Counted from the first letter of the stretch, positions 8,699-17,075 are shown. The stretch: 42,480 nucleotides of DNA from Deltaproteobacteria bacterium (GCA_015228875.1 JADGCS010000029.1:1-42480); one strand, 5' to 3'. Program-made: numbers and translations. The notes: generated from the sequence alone by a model not told the origin.

Positions 8699-10684
8699 TT
8701 ATTCCAATGTCATGAGGACTGCCCCAAGACCCACGGTGTCCCCCTCTTTAAAGTGGATTGCCGTGACTCTGCCGTCTTTGTTTGCCTTGATCGGGTGTTC
8801 CATTTTCATGGCCTCCACGATCATCAACGTGTCTCCCAACACAACCGTGGTCCCTTCTCCTACCACGACTTTCAGGACCTTTCCGGGCAGTGGCGCCGTG
8901 AGCGCACCCGCAATATTTTTGGTGCTTCTGTTTTGGTGTTCTGTGGCAGGTGTAAAGACAACCTCGCCGCCTGCTGTTTTAAAATGAAGTCGGTGACCCT
9001 TTTGCGCGTAAATAAACTCGAACCTCTCTGCATTGATCATCAGGCAGATGGTGTGATCAGTTATATGAAGAGGTGCAATGTTAAAGCTGTCGCCATCAAG
9101 TTTAAATTCGAAAATGCCCTTTGCGGGATCCATGACACGGTAAAAGAGCCCAACCTCTGTATCGCCGTAATAAAGGGCTAGCGGGATCATCTGACAGTCG
9201 TTGATTCTAAACCCGGCCAGCCCCTTGTTAAAGTAAAGACCCTTTGTTGTATGGAGCCTGTTTTTTAAAAAAGTGAGGACGGCCGCGGCGAGGATTGTGT
9301 GCTGGATGTTAAATTTCGCATCCTCGGTTAAAAGAGTGCTCAAGTGTTGATCAATAAAATCTGTGCTGATCCTGCCCTTGATGTGTTCGGGGTGGGTGAT
9401 GAGTCTGTTTAAAAACCAAAGGTTGGTTGTTGTTCCCAAGAGTGTGGTTTGATCCAGTGCTGTGGCCAAGAGCTGGATGCACTGGTCGCGGTTTTTTGCG
9501 TGAGCCGTTATTTTTCCCAGCATGGGGTCGTAGTACACACTGATCGCAGAACCGTTTTCTATGCCCATGTCGTATCTGATACCTTCGAGACAGGGCAGGT
9601 CCATGTAAAGGACCTCTCCCGTGACAGGGAGAAAATTGTTTCTGGGCGCCTCGGCGTAAACACGGGCCTCCATCGCGTGACCATTTATTTTAACTGCGTC
9701 CTGTGTGATCCCCAGGGGAACGCCCATGGCTGTTTCTATCTGCATTTTGACGAGATCAAGTCCGGTGATCTCCTCTGTGACAGGGTGTTCGACCTGCAGA
9801 CGGGTGTTCATTTCGAGAAAGTAAAAATTTTTATTGGGGTCGACAACAAACTCAACGGTGCCGGCCCCGATATAATTGACCGCCTGTGCCACCCTGATGG
9901 CGGCCGCACCCATCTGACAGCGCAGGTCTTCGGTGACAAAGGCAGAGGGGGATTCTTCGATTACCTTTTGATGGCGGCGCTGCAGCGTGCATTCGCGCTC
10001 AAACAGGTGGATGATGTTGCCATGCTGGTCTCCAAAAACCTGGATCTCGATATGCCGTGGTGAGGCGATATATTTTTCGATGATGAGGGTGGCGTCTCCA
10101 AAGGCCGACTGGCCCTCGCGTTGTGCCGAGGCGATGGCGTTTTTAAGTTCACAGGCCTCGTGCACCCGTTTTAATCCCTTGCCGCCGCCGCCAGCCGCGG
10201 CTTTGATCATGCAGGGAAGCCCGATTTTAAGGGCCTCGCTCACAAGGGTTTCTGTCGACTGATCCGCTCCGTGATAACCGCGGATGACGGGCACGCCTGT
10301 GTTGCCCGCGATGTCCTTGGCACGCGCCTTGTCACCCATTTGTTTGATGGTTAGAGGTGCTGGTCCAATGAATATAAGGTTGTGATCGATCACGGCCTGT
10401 GCAAAGGCGCTGTTTTCGGACAAAAAACCGTAGCCAGGGTGAATGGCATCGGCGTGTGCGTTTTTTGCAGCGGTGATGATTTTTTGAATATCAAGATAGG
10501 ACTCTGAGCTGGTGTTGCCGCCGATGGCTACCGATTCATCCGCGGATTTTACAAACAGGGCGTCTTGATCGGCCTCGGAATAAATTGCCACAGAAGTGAT
10601 GCCCATTTTTTTACATGTGCGGATGATCCTTAAAGCAATCTCGCCGCGGTTGGCGATGAGTATTTTTTTTATGGTTTGGCTCAT
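8699..10684 (-). CDS. mccA: methylcrotonyl-CoA carboxylase biotin-carboxylase/BCCP (alpha) subunit
   Basis: This 661-residue protein combines biotin carboxylase and biotin carrier domains. The N-terminus shows KILIANRGEIALRI; the ATP-grasp region has the glycine loop GGGGKGL and the catalytic stretch EMNTRLQVEHPVTE; the C-terminus carries the biotinylation site EAMKMEHP, whose Lys is about 35 residues from the end. Size and order match MCC alpha. I start at ATG 10684 (MSQTIKKIL). A longer start at 10705 would add seven residues that come only from the flank of the 83-bp repeat. The repeat fills the gap to the upstream BKACE gene. Confidence 0.88.
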   Translation of the reverse strand: MSQTIKKILIANRGEIALRIIRTCKKMGITSVAIYSEADQDALFVKSADESVAIGGNTSSESYLDIQKIITAAKNAHADAIHPGYGFLSENSAFAQAVIDHNLIFIGPAPLTIKQMGDKARAKDIAGNTGVPVIRGYHGADQSTETLVSEALKIGLPCMIKAAAGGGGKGLKRVHEACELKNAIASAQREGQSAFGDATLIIEKYIASPRHIEIQVFGDQHGNIIHLFERECTLQRRHQKVIEESPSAFVTEDLRCQMGAAAIRVAQAVNYIGAGTVEFVVDPNKNFYFLEMNTRLQVEHPVTEEITGLDLVKMQIETAMGVPLGITQDAVKINGHAMEARVYAEAPRNNFLPVTGEVLYMDLPCLEGIRYDMGIENGSAISVYYDPMLGKITAHAKNRDQCIQLLATALDQTTLLGTTTNLWFLNRLITHPEHIKGRISTDFIDQHLSTLLTEDAKFNIQHTILAAAVLTFLKNRLHTTKGLYFNKGLAGFRINDCQMIPLALYYGDTEVGLFYRVMDPAKGIFEFKLDGDSFNIAPLHITDHTICLMINAERFEFIYAQKGHRLHFKTAGGEVVFTPATEHQNRSTKNIAGALTAPLPGKVLKVVVGEGTTVVLGDTLMIVEAMKMEHPIKANKDGRVTAIHFKEGDTVGLGAVLMTLE

Positions 10685-10696
10685 TTTAATGTATAT

Positions 10697-10779
10697 GAAT
10701 TTCAAAGTCGACAGAGCGCGGGTGCGTTCCTCGCAAAGTGGAGGAGTTTAACCGCGTCAAAGTCAAGTTAGTAACTTGT
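10697..10779 (+). repeat. 83-bp palindromic repeat, copy A
   Basis: This is one of five copies of an 83-bp repeat (others at 25180, 33878, 39724, 40941). In this orientation it begins GAATTTCAAAGTCGACAG and ends GTTAGTAACTTGT. The core forms an imperfect hairpin between the GCGCGGGTG and AACCGCGT arms, and the end contains the 7-1-7 palindrome CAAGTTAGTAACTTG. Copy A supplies the last codons and stop of the BKACE gene and ends 12 nt before the mccA start. Confidence 0.9.
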
Positions 10780-11640
10780 AAACCCCATGATTGCTCTTGC
10801 CTCGGACGCACTGGCAACGGTCCTTCCTGTTTCTTGCGCCAGACGGGCAAGGGCCTCGATAAGTGGGGCATTTGAATCCACCTTGTCACCGTTATCAAGA
10901 TAAAAAGTATCCTCAAGCCCCGATCTTAAATTGCCGCCGAGTTCTGCCGCCCTGCGGTGCAGGGGCCACACATCTTTGCGGCCGATTGCGGTCACCTGCC
11001 AGCGCGTTGCGGGACCGATTTCTTCGAGCAGAAGGGGGAGCCAGTGCGGTTTTAAGGGCATCCCGCTCTGAACACCCATCACAAAGTTGATGGAGGGATG
11101 ATGAACCATGCCGTTTTTTTCAAAGAGGGCGATGCTTCTCACATGACCGGTATCAAAACACTCAAACTCGGGGCGTGTCCCGGTTTCTTGCATCACATCG
11201 AGAAAACCCTGTATTTTTTCCACCGGGTTGTCAAACACGAGGGGTGGCCAGGCCCATGCCCCGTCATTTTTGATTTTGAGGTAATTGAGTGTCCCCGCGT
11301 TGCAGGCCGCGTATTCGGGCCTGATCCTTTTAATGCAGGCTGTGGGACCTGATATGTCCATCCCCATGATCCCCGTTGACAGGTTGATAATGATTTCGGG
11401 GACCGCGTTTTTGATGGCGCTGATCACGCGATCGCAGACATCGGGGTCAAACGAGGGCAGGTGCCCGAGGTCAGGGTCCTGATTGCGGCAGTGCACATGA
11501 ACAATCGCGGCCCCCGAATCAAAGGCGCGCCTTGCCTCAAGGGCCATTTGTTCGGGGGTGACGGGCACCCTGTGTAATTTGGGATTGGTAAGTACGCCCG
11601 TGAGGGCACATGTGATGATGACTTTATCGTTTTGTGACAT
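10768..11640 (-). CDS. BKACE family beta-keto acid cleavage enzyme (DUF849)
   Basis: This 290-residue protein belongs to the family of 3-keto-5-aminohexanoate cleavage enzyme, TIM-barrel zinc enzymes that condense a beta-keto acid with acetyl-CoA to give acetoacetate and a new acyl-CoA. Visible are the zinc ligands in VHVHCR (H48, H50) and RSGLED with the third ligand near E243, plus INLSTG. The substrate is unknown. Its place before mccAB fits amino-acid or branched acyl-CoA breakdown, since acetoacetate is also an end product of leucine degradation. The final residues (TSY and stop) lie in the 83-bp repeat; the conserved ending (ARAIMGF) lies just before it. Confidence 0.85.
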   Translation of the reverse strand: MSQNDKVIITCALTGVLTNPKLHRVPVTPEQMALEARRAFDSGAAIVHVHCRNQDPDLGHLPSFDPDVCDRVISAIKNAVPEIIINLSTGIMGMDISGPTACIKRIRPEYAACNAGTLNYLKIKNDGAWAWPPLVFDNPVEKIQGFLDVMQETGTRPEFECFDTGHVRSIALFEKNGMVHHPSINFVMGVQSGMPLKPHWLPLLLEEIGPATRWQVTAIGRKDVWPLHRRAAELGGNLRSGLEDTFYLDNGDKVDSNAPLIEALARLAQETGRTVASASEARAIMGFTSY

Positions 11641-11724
11641 AATGTGTGGCCCTTTAAAATGTCCGACTCAAATCTCCGACTGACCTATGTTGAGTCTGTC
11701 GGGCAATCCCCGGCGGACACTCAA

Positions 11725-13065
11725 TTAAAACGCGTACCCCAGCATGGTATAAATACTGTAACCCTCCCTGCCAAAACCCATATCAACCCTTCCTACGACA
11801 TTGGGAGGGACAACCCCCCTTAAGGCAATACCGCCGACGGGTTGAAGATTATTAAAATCAAAATGATCAAGGTGATGAAAGACGCGCCCCGCCTCAAAAA
11901 AAGGATCGGCGTAAAAATCGCACGGCACACCAATGACTTTTATCGAGAGGACCTTAATGCGTTGCTCCCAGCTTAAGATCATCTTACTGGTGTCTGTAAA
12001 TCTGTTGGGGATAAAGGCCCTCAGTTCGTAAGGCCCTCCGAGGCTCGATTGCAGATAAAACGGGATGCCGGTCCCGTACATGTCCTGCAAAAAAAATCTT
12101 AAGGCCGTGATGGTCCTTTCTTTAAAGAACGGGATGAGTTTAATCGCCTCAAGTGAAAAACCCTGAAAGGTCTGGTCAGACCCCAACGCCTTGTGACTCA
12201 AAAAATAACCGCCCTCGGCAAATGTGCCTTTTGTGCTCATTATACCGCTGGGCCGTGTATCGAATGTGACAGAGAGCCTGTGGATGAGGTTTGTGCTGTC
12301 GTTGACGCCAACAAGGGCGCCGTACCGTGTTAATGTGTCCGCAACGTTGGGAAAGGCGCGGGTGAGCACGTCGGTCGTGGTAAATTTTTCGGTGATACCC
12401 GCACGAAGGTTTTTAACAAGGGGATAGCCGAAGGTTGTTTCAAAAATAAAATTGCGCGCCACAAAATTGCTCTCGTTGTTTTTTACTGTACCCGCGCCGT
12501 ATCCGTAAAATCTGGGGAAGGGGGTTTTAAGCCAGACAAAATTTGATTCGAAAAAATACTTACGGAGAAAACGCGGATTAACATAATGCACTGTTGCCTC
12601 GCGGGCGTATTTTTGCGCGTACTCAAAGCACAACTCGAGGACCTCTTCGGGATTGTCCATGGGACGAGGAAAATAATGGGCCATGGCGGCGCCGTTAAAT
12701 TTGATGATCGAGTTGTACTGCCCAAGGAGTGCCAGTATCACCGAGATGGCCTTTGAGTCTTTGTCCGAGAACAGGACAACAGGCATGGCACCATAACTTT
12801 GCCCCTCATCCGGCCTTGTCTCAAAGACGGGGATCGGAAAAAAATCGATGTCCTTATCTTTAAACATGGAGAAGATGCTTTTTTTTGCGGGGGTGTCTTT
12901 TTTTGCCTGATTGTCTGCCTCTGGTATTGCGTTTTGGCCCTCCGTGACACCCGATGTCGATTGCCTCATGAGTTTAGAGGCATGGGCACGGGGTGGCCAC
13001 ACGCAAAAGGAGAGGCAAACAATGACGATACAGAAGATGGGAATTTTTAGACGCTGTCTATTCAT
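11725..13065 (-). CDS. Omp85/D15-like outer membrane beta-barrel protein
   Basis: This protein of 446 residues has a signal peptide (about residues 1-29, hydrophobic stretch IFCIVIVCLSFC, AHA cleavage site). A short charged linker is followed by alternating beta-strand sequence. The features LGGPYELRAF and FIPNRF resemble the Omp85/surface-antigen D15 motif, and the chain ends in YAF, with the terminal Phe typical of barrels inserted by BamA. There are no POTRA repeats, so it is a short barrel-only member rather than BamA or TamA. Substrate and partner are unknown. ATG 13065 is preferred over TTG 13071. It is divergent from the pilin-like gene. Confidence 0.75.
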   Translation of the reverse strand: MNRQRLKIPIFCIVIVCLSFCVWPPRAHASKLMRQSTSGVTEGQNAIPEADNQAKKDTPAKKSIFSMFKDKDIDFFPIPVFETRPDEGQSYGAMPVVLFSDKDSKAISVILALLGQYNSIIKFNGAAMAHYFPRPMDNPEEVLELCFEYAQKYAREATVHYVNPRFLRKYFFESNFVWLKTPFPRFYGYGAGTVKNNESNFVARNFIFETTFGYPLVKNLRAGITEKFTTTDVLTRAFPNVADTLTRYGALVGVNDSTNLIHRLSVTFDTRPSGIMSTKGTFAEGGYFLSHKALGSDQTFQGFSLEAIKLIPFFKERTITALRFFLQDMYGTGIPFYLQSSLGGPYELRAFIPNRFTDTSKMILSWEQRIKVLSIKVIGVPCDFYADPFFEAGRVFHHLDHFDFNNLQPVGGIALRGVVPPNVVGRVDMGFGREGYSIYTMLGYAF

Positions 13066-13201
13066 GATCAACCGATAGCATTTTAACGCGTAACTGATGG
13101 TGACAGGTTTTCGGTAATATGATTCATAAAATGGCCTGCGTCTCTTGTCGAGAAGTTTACGATGTTAATGATCCTGTAAGGTTACACATGCCTAACTGAC
13201 T

Positions 13202-13217
13202 TGGCACGTGCATTGCT
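13202..13217 (+). promoter_or_regulatory. sigma-54 (RpoN) promoter
   Basis: TGGCACG-N4-TTGCT matches the -24/-12 consensus at every conserved position (GG at 13203-13204, GC at 13215-13216). The predicted transcription start is near 13228, 27 nt before the pilin-like gene. An enhancer-binding activator would be required; none is encoded nearby. Confidence 0.8.
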
Positions 13218-13254
13218 AAACAAGGTTTATGCAGGGCGTTGGGTTTGAAATGAG

Positions 13255-13680
13255 ATGTTTAAGAGATTAAAAGATCAAAAAGGATTTTCGCTGATCGAGG
13301 CTATCTTTGCGACGACTATATTGGCTGTGGGTCTTGTGGGGGGGATGTTGACATTACAGAACTCAACCCTCCATACTGTGAATGCTGATTTCTCGTCTAT
13401 TGCGACGCAGCTTGCCAATGAAAAGATAGAGGCGATACTCGCGGACAAGGAATATCTGGGATATGGTTATCTGGATGCGGAGGCCAATTATCCCGCAGAA
13501 CAGCTTGCAGAGGATTTTAATGCCTTTGAGAGATTTGTGACCATCACGGAGGTGGATCCGGATGATTTGACCGAACCGCAGGAGGGGAGCGGTGTAAAAA
13601 AGATCAATGTGGTCGTTAACTGGGGGGAGAAGGATTATCAGACGGTGACGGTGACGACTTTAGTAACGGATTACATGTAA
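13255..13680 (+). CDS. type IV pilin-like (PilV/GspI-type) prepilin
   Basis: This 141-residue protein has a class III signal: a short basic leader, then G10 before F11, with Glu at +5 (GFSLIEAIFATTILAVG) and a single N-terminal hydrophobic helix. It resembles minor pilins of the PilV/GspI type, processed by PilD and placed in a pilus or pseudopilus. The C-terminal part is strand-like without a clear disulfide pair. No other pilus or secretion genes are near. The perfect sigma-54 promoter fits pilin regulation known from Pseudomonas and Myxococcus. An intrinsic terminator follows. Confidence 0.8.
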   Translation: MFKRLKDQKGFSLIEAIFATTILAVGLVGGMLTLQNSTLHTVNADFSSIATQLANEKIEAILADKEYLGYGYLDAEANYPAEQLAEDFNAFERFVTITEVDPDDLTEPQEGSGVKKINVVVNWGEKDYQTVTVTTLVTDYM

Positions 13681-13712
13681 AGGTTTTACCAACCAACCTC
13701 ATACGCCATGCC

Positions 13713-13800
13713 GTCAGGAACGTGTTTTGAGCCGAGCACATTCCTGACTGTCGAAAATAAAAGGCCGCTGATCCACGAACGATAGGGGTATCGTTGGTGG
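13713..13800 (+). other. two stem-loops in the 3' region of the pilin-like transcript
   Basis: The first stem pairs GTCAGGAA (13713-13720) with TTCCTGAC (13741-13748), with inner GTG/CAC pairing. The second pairs CCACGAACGAT (13773-13783) with ATCGTTGGTGG (13790-13800). Both lie between the stop codon and the terminator, so the transcript would end in three consecutive hairpins. Confidence 0.5.
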
Positions 13801-13835
13801 TGAGTGCTGGTCTTAAAAATAAAAGAATATCTTTT

Positions 13836-13868
13836 CCCCGTATCCATTGTGGGTACGGGGTTTTTTTT
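13836..13868 (+). terminator. intrinsic terminator after the pilin-like gene
   Basis: CCCCGTATCCA (13836-13846) pairs with TGGGTACGGGG (13850-13860) with one G-T pair, and is followed by eight T residues. It points away from the pilin-like gene and faces the convergent RHH/RelE pair. Confidence 0.85.
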
Positions 13869-13889
13869 AGCCTGATTTAGTTGTTTGGG

Positions 13890-14090
13890 TCAAAAGCTGT
13901 CATTAAAGTCGCTGTTTTCCTCATCAAGGCGGGATTCGGCAAGTTGAATATCCTGTATGTCTTTTTTGCTGATAAAATAATTAATGATGGCAGCCCTGAT
14001 GATTTCGACTTTTGTTGATTTTTTGCTTTTGGCCTCTTTGTCGATAAGGTTGAGAAGATAGTCATCAACACGAATAGATAGCAGTTTCAT
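13890..14090 (-). CDS. ribbon-helix-helix antitoxin-like protein
   Basis: This 66-residue protein begins MKLLSIRVDDYLLNLID, followed by a helix-turn-helix stretch (SKKSTKVEIIRAAI), the layout of CopG/RelB-type ribbon-helix-helix DNA-binding antitoxins, and ends in an acidic tail expected to contact a toxin. A strong ribosome-binding site (AAAGGAGG) lies 8 nt upstream. It overlaps the end of the relE-like gene by 4 nt (ATGA). The gene is intact although its toxin partner is frameshifted. Confidence 0.75.
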   Translation of the reverse strand: MKLLSIRVDDYLLNLIDKEAKSKKSTKVEIIRAAIINYFISKKDIQDIQLAESRLDEENSDFNDSF

Positions 14091-14343
14091 CTGTAGGCCT
14101 CCTTTCGGTGTTGTATTGAAAGTATGTCGATGATCATTTGATTATCATCGATTGTATAAAGAATCCTGTAATTTCCATATCTGATTCTGTAGATGTCTTG
14201 TCGACCTCGTAGTTTTTTAACTCCATGGGGGCGTGGATTTTTTCTCAGATTATTGACCGCTTGACGAATTTGTCTTTGATGCCCTCTGGTATGCCCCTTG
14301 ATTCGCGAATCGCAGAATGCTTGATTTTAATATCGTAATCCAT
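14087..14343 (-). pseudogene. RelE/ParE-type toxin gene with a one-base frameshift
   Basis: From ATG 14343 the frame reads MDYDIKIKHSAIRES and stops early, but a second frame continues as GHQRQIRQAVNNLRKN, GVKKLRGRQDIYRIRYGNYR and ILYTID up to a stop at 14087 that overlaps the antitoxin start. Joined, the two parts make a normal RelE/ParE-fold toxin of about 86 residues. The break lies in a GAGGGC stretch near 14283, where a missing G would restore PEGHQR. Either the toxin is inactivated or the base is a consensus error. The residual order is toxin first, antitoxin second. Confidence 0.75.
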
Positions 14344-14363
14344 CTCTTGTTCCTTGTCATACA

Positions 14364-14392
14364 ATTGTAGTTCATTATGATATCAACATCAA
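14364..14392 (-). promoter_or_regulatory. promoter of the RelE-like/RHH pair
   Basis: On the minus strand TTGATG (14392-14387) and TACAAT (14369-14364) are spaced by 17 bp, about 20 nt upstream of the toxin ATG. Confidence 0.5.
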
Positions 14393-14536
14393 CTCATTGT
14401 TTGAAATTCATCATACACCATCGGCGCAAGGGGCAGATGGCGGGGTTGACGTGCCAATGGGCAGCCAAAATGACACCAAAACGCTATAATTTAAAATGTT
14501 TTGATCATCGTTTTAGGGTTGAGTAAACATTTCTAA

Positions 14537-15058
14537 ATGCCTTCATCAAAACTCATCACCTTGCCCCAAGTAGAAAAGACAATTTTTCTTATGCGGGGTG
14601 AAAAGATCATTCTGGACACACATCTTGCCAAACTCTATGGGGTGACAACCAGAGTCCTCAATCAGGCAGTCAAAAGAAACAAGCGTCGTTTTCCTGATGA
14701 TTTTCATTTTCAACTTACCAAATCTGAGAAAGAAGAGGTTATCACAATTTGTGATGACCTTAAAACACTCAGATTTTATAGAGGACTTCCCTACGCCTTT
14801 ACAGAACATGGGGCCATAATGGCAGCAAGTATTCTCAATTCGGACAGAGCAATTGATGTGAGCGTTTATGTGGTACGTGCTTTTGTTAAACTGAGAGAAA
14901 CATTATCAGCACACAGACAAATCGCAAAAAAACTTAATCTGCTTGAAAATAAAATCGTTAATCACGATTTTCAAATCAAGGCGATCTTTGATGCCATTAA
15001 GCAACTTATGGAGCCACCACAAAAAAAGAAATCCCTGATTGGCTTTGAGAGAAAATAA
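14537..15058 (+). CDS. ORF6N domain protein
   Basis: This 173-residue protein carries an ORF6N domain, the DNA-binding domain of phage and mobile-element regulators related to KilA-N and Rha proteins. Visible signatures are IFLMRGEKIILDTHLAKLYG, then LNQAVKRN, RRFPDDFHFQLT, and YAFTEHGAIMAAS with a following NSDRAI. The C-terminal third is a basic, coiled-coil-like tail. It stands alone among mobile-element debris, and no phage structural genes are nearby. A TATAAT-like box lies around 14484 without a good -35 box. The role in the host is unknown. Confidence 0.82.
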   Translation: MPSSKLITLPQVEKTIFLMRGEKIILDTHLAKLYGVTTRVLNQAVKRNKRRFPDDFHFQLTKSEKEEVITICDDLKTLRFYRGLPYAFTEHGAIMAASILNSDRAIDVSVYVVRAFVKLRETLSAHRQIAKKLNLLENKIVNHDFQIKAIFDAIKQLMEPPQKKKSLIGFERK

Positions 15059-15059
15059 C

Positions 15060-15131
15060 CCCCACCTCCCGCTTGGGCCTGTAATACTTGGTTCGCGAGA
15101 TGCCGTGTTTGGTGCAAACTGCGAGGTCTAG
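15060..15131 (-). pseudogene. transposase helix-turn-helix remnant
   Basis: On the minus strand this stretch encodes AVCTKHGISRTKYYRPKR in one frame, which resembles the N-terminal helix-turn-helix of IS3/IS481-type transposases or their orfA. There is no start codon and no remaining catalytic domain. It is a short fragment, so the family is uncertain. Confidence 0.35.
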
Positions 15132-15166
15132 AAAAAAATGACGGAGGTCAATATTCAAGACTTGGT

Positions 15167-15212
15167 ATTCCCATTTTCTTCGCTTAAAGTGCTACGCTCA
15201 GAAAATGGGAAT
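15167..15212. repeat. perfect 13-bp inverted repeat
   Basis: ATTCCCATTTTCT (15167-15179) pairs exactly with AGAAAATGGGAAT (15200-15212) across a 20-nt loop. It lies in the gap between two converging genes and just before a 55-bp repeat. Confidence 0.6.
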
Positions 15213-15216
15213 CTAT

Positions 15217-15271
15217 TGATGGCTGGGTCCTCGGGCCAGAAATTTCAAGGGTTGCGTGGTGCGTTATGCGG
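15217..15271 (+). repeat. 55-bp direct repeat, copy 1
   Basis: This 55-bp stretch is identical to 18136-18190. It starts TGATGGCTGGGTCCTCGG and ends GTGCGTTATGCGG. In both places a second short similarity (AATGAC-G/A-GAGGTC) lies nearby, at 15137 and 18259, but in the opposite order relative to the 55-mer. Each copy lies just past the 3' end of a minus-strand gene. It is probably debris of a mobile element no longer present. Confidence 0.85.
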
Positions 15272-15296
15272 AATCAAGGCTCTACGCCCCCTCGCT

Positions 15297-16076
15297 CTAT
15301 TTTCCGACATGAAACATCAGCGAGGTTGCAATGTGCATGTCGTTTTTTTCAATCCCTGGCTGGGGGTTGGTATCGTATTCGTCAACAAAGCTGAGTTTGA
15401 GTGAGAGGAGATCTTTATAGATCAGCGTTTGAATATAGGCTGAGCCATAAAACTGGAGATCCTCCCAGCGTGTGAGCCTGGGCATGACAAATATGTCCGA
15501 ACCGATTTTTACATGTTTGGACAGTGCGAGTTCAAAGAGGTTGCGAAAGGAGAGGCTGAGATAATGATCCTTGCCGTTGCTGATGTACCATTCACTATTT
15601 TGAGTCGGGGCAATGCTGACCCCATTTTTGATGTTTTTATAAAAAAAATCATACCAGGGACCGATGCCATTTGACGTACGGTAATGCAGCCTTGTGAACT
15701 TGTTGTGTCCGTGTGTTGAAAAGGCAAATAACTTGAACTTGTCTGTCAGGCTAAAATCGTAGCGAAAGATTCCCTGCATCTGGTTAAAAATGGTTTGCCC
15801 TGACCATTTTTGAAAAATACTGTTGCCGTGAACGTAAAAGCTGTGTCGGTCGAATTTTTTAAAGGCACCGCTCGTCACAGCAAGATATGTCATGTCCACA
15901 TTACCTTTGTAATATTGACCTCCAAGGTCAAAGTCCAGACCCCACGATTTTCTTTCTCCCCAGAGCTGTTCGGGCGGCAGGGTACGGGTATCTTCGCCCC
16001 TGAGGTACATTTCGGCCTGTACCGAACAAGGGATAATAATTAAAAAAAAGATTAAAAGAATGTGTTTAACAGACAT
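15297..16076 (-). CDS. DUF481-like outer membrane protein
   Basis: This protein of 259 residues has a clear signal peptide (about 1-21, hydrophobic LLIFFLIIIPC and cut after VQA). The rest is a run of aromatic-rich beta strands, with segments such as GQYYKGNVDM, GAFKKFDRHSFYVHG and a later YDFSLTDKFKLFAFSTHGH like those of the DUF481/YdiY putative salt-induced outer membrane proteins. Function is unknown beyond a predicted barrel. ATG 16076 is chosen because it gives the signal peptide and has a GGAGG ribosome-binding site 8 nt upstream; the frame is open back to 16127 without support. Confidence 0.7.
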   Translation of the reverse strand: MSVKHILLIFFLIIIPCSVQAEMYLRGEDTRTLPPEQLWGERKSWGLDFDLGGQYYKGNVDMTYLAVTSGAFKKFDRHSFYVHGNSIFQKWSGQTIFNQMQGIFRYDFSLTDKFKLFAFSTHGHNKFTRLHYRTSNGIGPWYDFFYKNIKNGVSIAPTQNSEWYISNGKDHYLSLSFRNLFELALSKHVKIGSDIFVMPRLTRWEDLQFYGSAYIQTLIYKDLLSLKLSFVDEYDTNPQPGIEKNDMHIATSLMFHVGK

Positions 16077-16373
16077 AATGGCCTCCTCACCTGCGTGACG
16101 ATGGTATAAAACCGGCGGGGAAGTCAATACAATCCTGATAATCCGGAATACGGTGGGATAAATGAACCAACAGACAGGAGGGCGTTGGTCGCCAAATGCA
16201 GGTTAATAGGTATCAAGACGGGATCAAACAGAGTCTGTTGGGAAATGGCGCGTTGCTCCGGAAGTACCCACTCAATGGCCACGGGGTGAATCCTGCTTGA
16301 GGCGCCCCTGGTAAGTAACAAGGGATCGCATCAGTAAGGCTTGTCCCTCGAAGTAGGGGGATTGAAAATAATG
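16077..16373. other. 297-bp gap with no supported gene
   Basis: The gap separates two minus-strand genes. A 65-codon open frame lies on the minus strand (16124-16321) with a hydrophobic C-terminal half, but it has no ribosome-binding site and no family I recognise. I see no terminator or clear promoter here. Confidence 0.4.
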
Positions 16374-17075
16374 TTATTTTCTCAGCTTTTCAACAACAGC
16401 CTCTGCCGTAGATACAGCCGACATTGGGTTCTGGCCTGTAATGAGCTGTGTCCCGCGACCCGCAACATTATTCTGCCAGAGCCCGCCTTCAACAAACCTT
16501 GCCCCCCGGTCTCTTAAAGCGGTCTCTAAGGCAAAAGGCACGATCTCATGCAACTGCGCAGCTGTTTCTTCTGCATTGGTAAAACTTGTCACCTCTCTGC
16601 CGCCAACCAGATAAGACCCGTCAGAGAGTTGCACATCAACAAGGGCAGCCGGACCATGACAGACAGCAGCCACAACCCCACCGCGCTCAAAGATGCTTCG
16701 TGCTATCTTTGCTATATCCTTGTTGCCATTAAAATCCCACATGGTTCCGTGTCCTCCCGCAAAGAACACAGCCGAATATAACTCAGGTCTCACATGCCGC
16801 AGGGGGATGGTGTTTGCAAGGGCCCTTTCTCCGGGTCCCCTCCAGAACGAGCTGATCACTGGATCACTTAAGTCAAAGCTGGATTTATCCATTGGTGCCA
16901 GGGCCCCATTTGGACTCGCATAATCCATCACGTAACCAGCGTCGGAAAAAACCCTGTGAGGATGTGCGACCTCTGAAAGGTAATACCCTGTATCCCTGCC
17001 GGTCGAACCAAGCGCGGCGTGACTTGTCACAACAACAAGGATACTGTGATTTGGTAATGCAGATATTGGCGGCAT
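16374..17075 (-). CDS. DJ-1/PfpI family hydrolase (Hsp31-type glyoxalase or chaperone)
   Basis: This 233-residue protein belongs to the DJ-1/PfpI class I glutamine-amidotransferase-like superfamily. The nucleophile elbow AAVCHGPAAL contains Cys139 followed by His140. The FFAGGHGTMWD motif (about 104-114) forms the usual oxyanion region, and Glu35 (YYLSEVAHP) fits the conserved acidic residue next to the Cys. The size and the insert resemble Hsp31-like members that act on methylglyoxal or its adducts. A strong ribosome-binding site (GAAGGAGAC) precedes ATG 17075. It seems to be a single-gene unit. The 286 bp upstream hold no gene. Confidence 0.85.
   Translation of the reverse strand: MPPISALPNHSILVVVTSHAALGSTGRDTGYYLSEVAHPHRVFSDAGYVMDYASPNGALAPMDKSSFDLSDPVISSFWRGPGERALANTIPLRHVRPELYSAVFFAGGHGTMWDFNGNKDIAKIARSIFERGGVVAAVCHGPAALVDVQLSDGSYLVGGREVTSFTNAEETAAQLHEIVPFALETALRDRGARFVEGGLWQNNVAGRGTQLITGQNPMSAVSTAEAVVEKLRK

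Noticed and set aside
14537-15058. ORF6N protein as evidence of a prophage
   Set aside because: No capsid, terminase, integrase or lysis genes are found; ORF6N proteins also occur alone.
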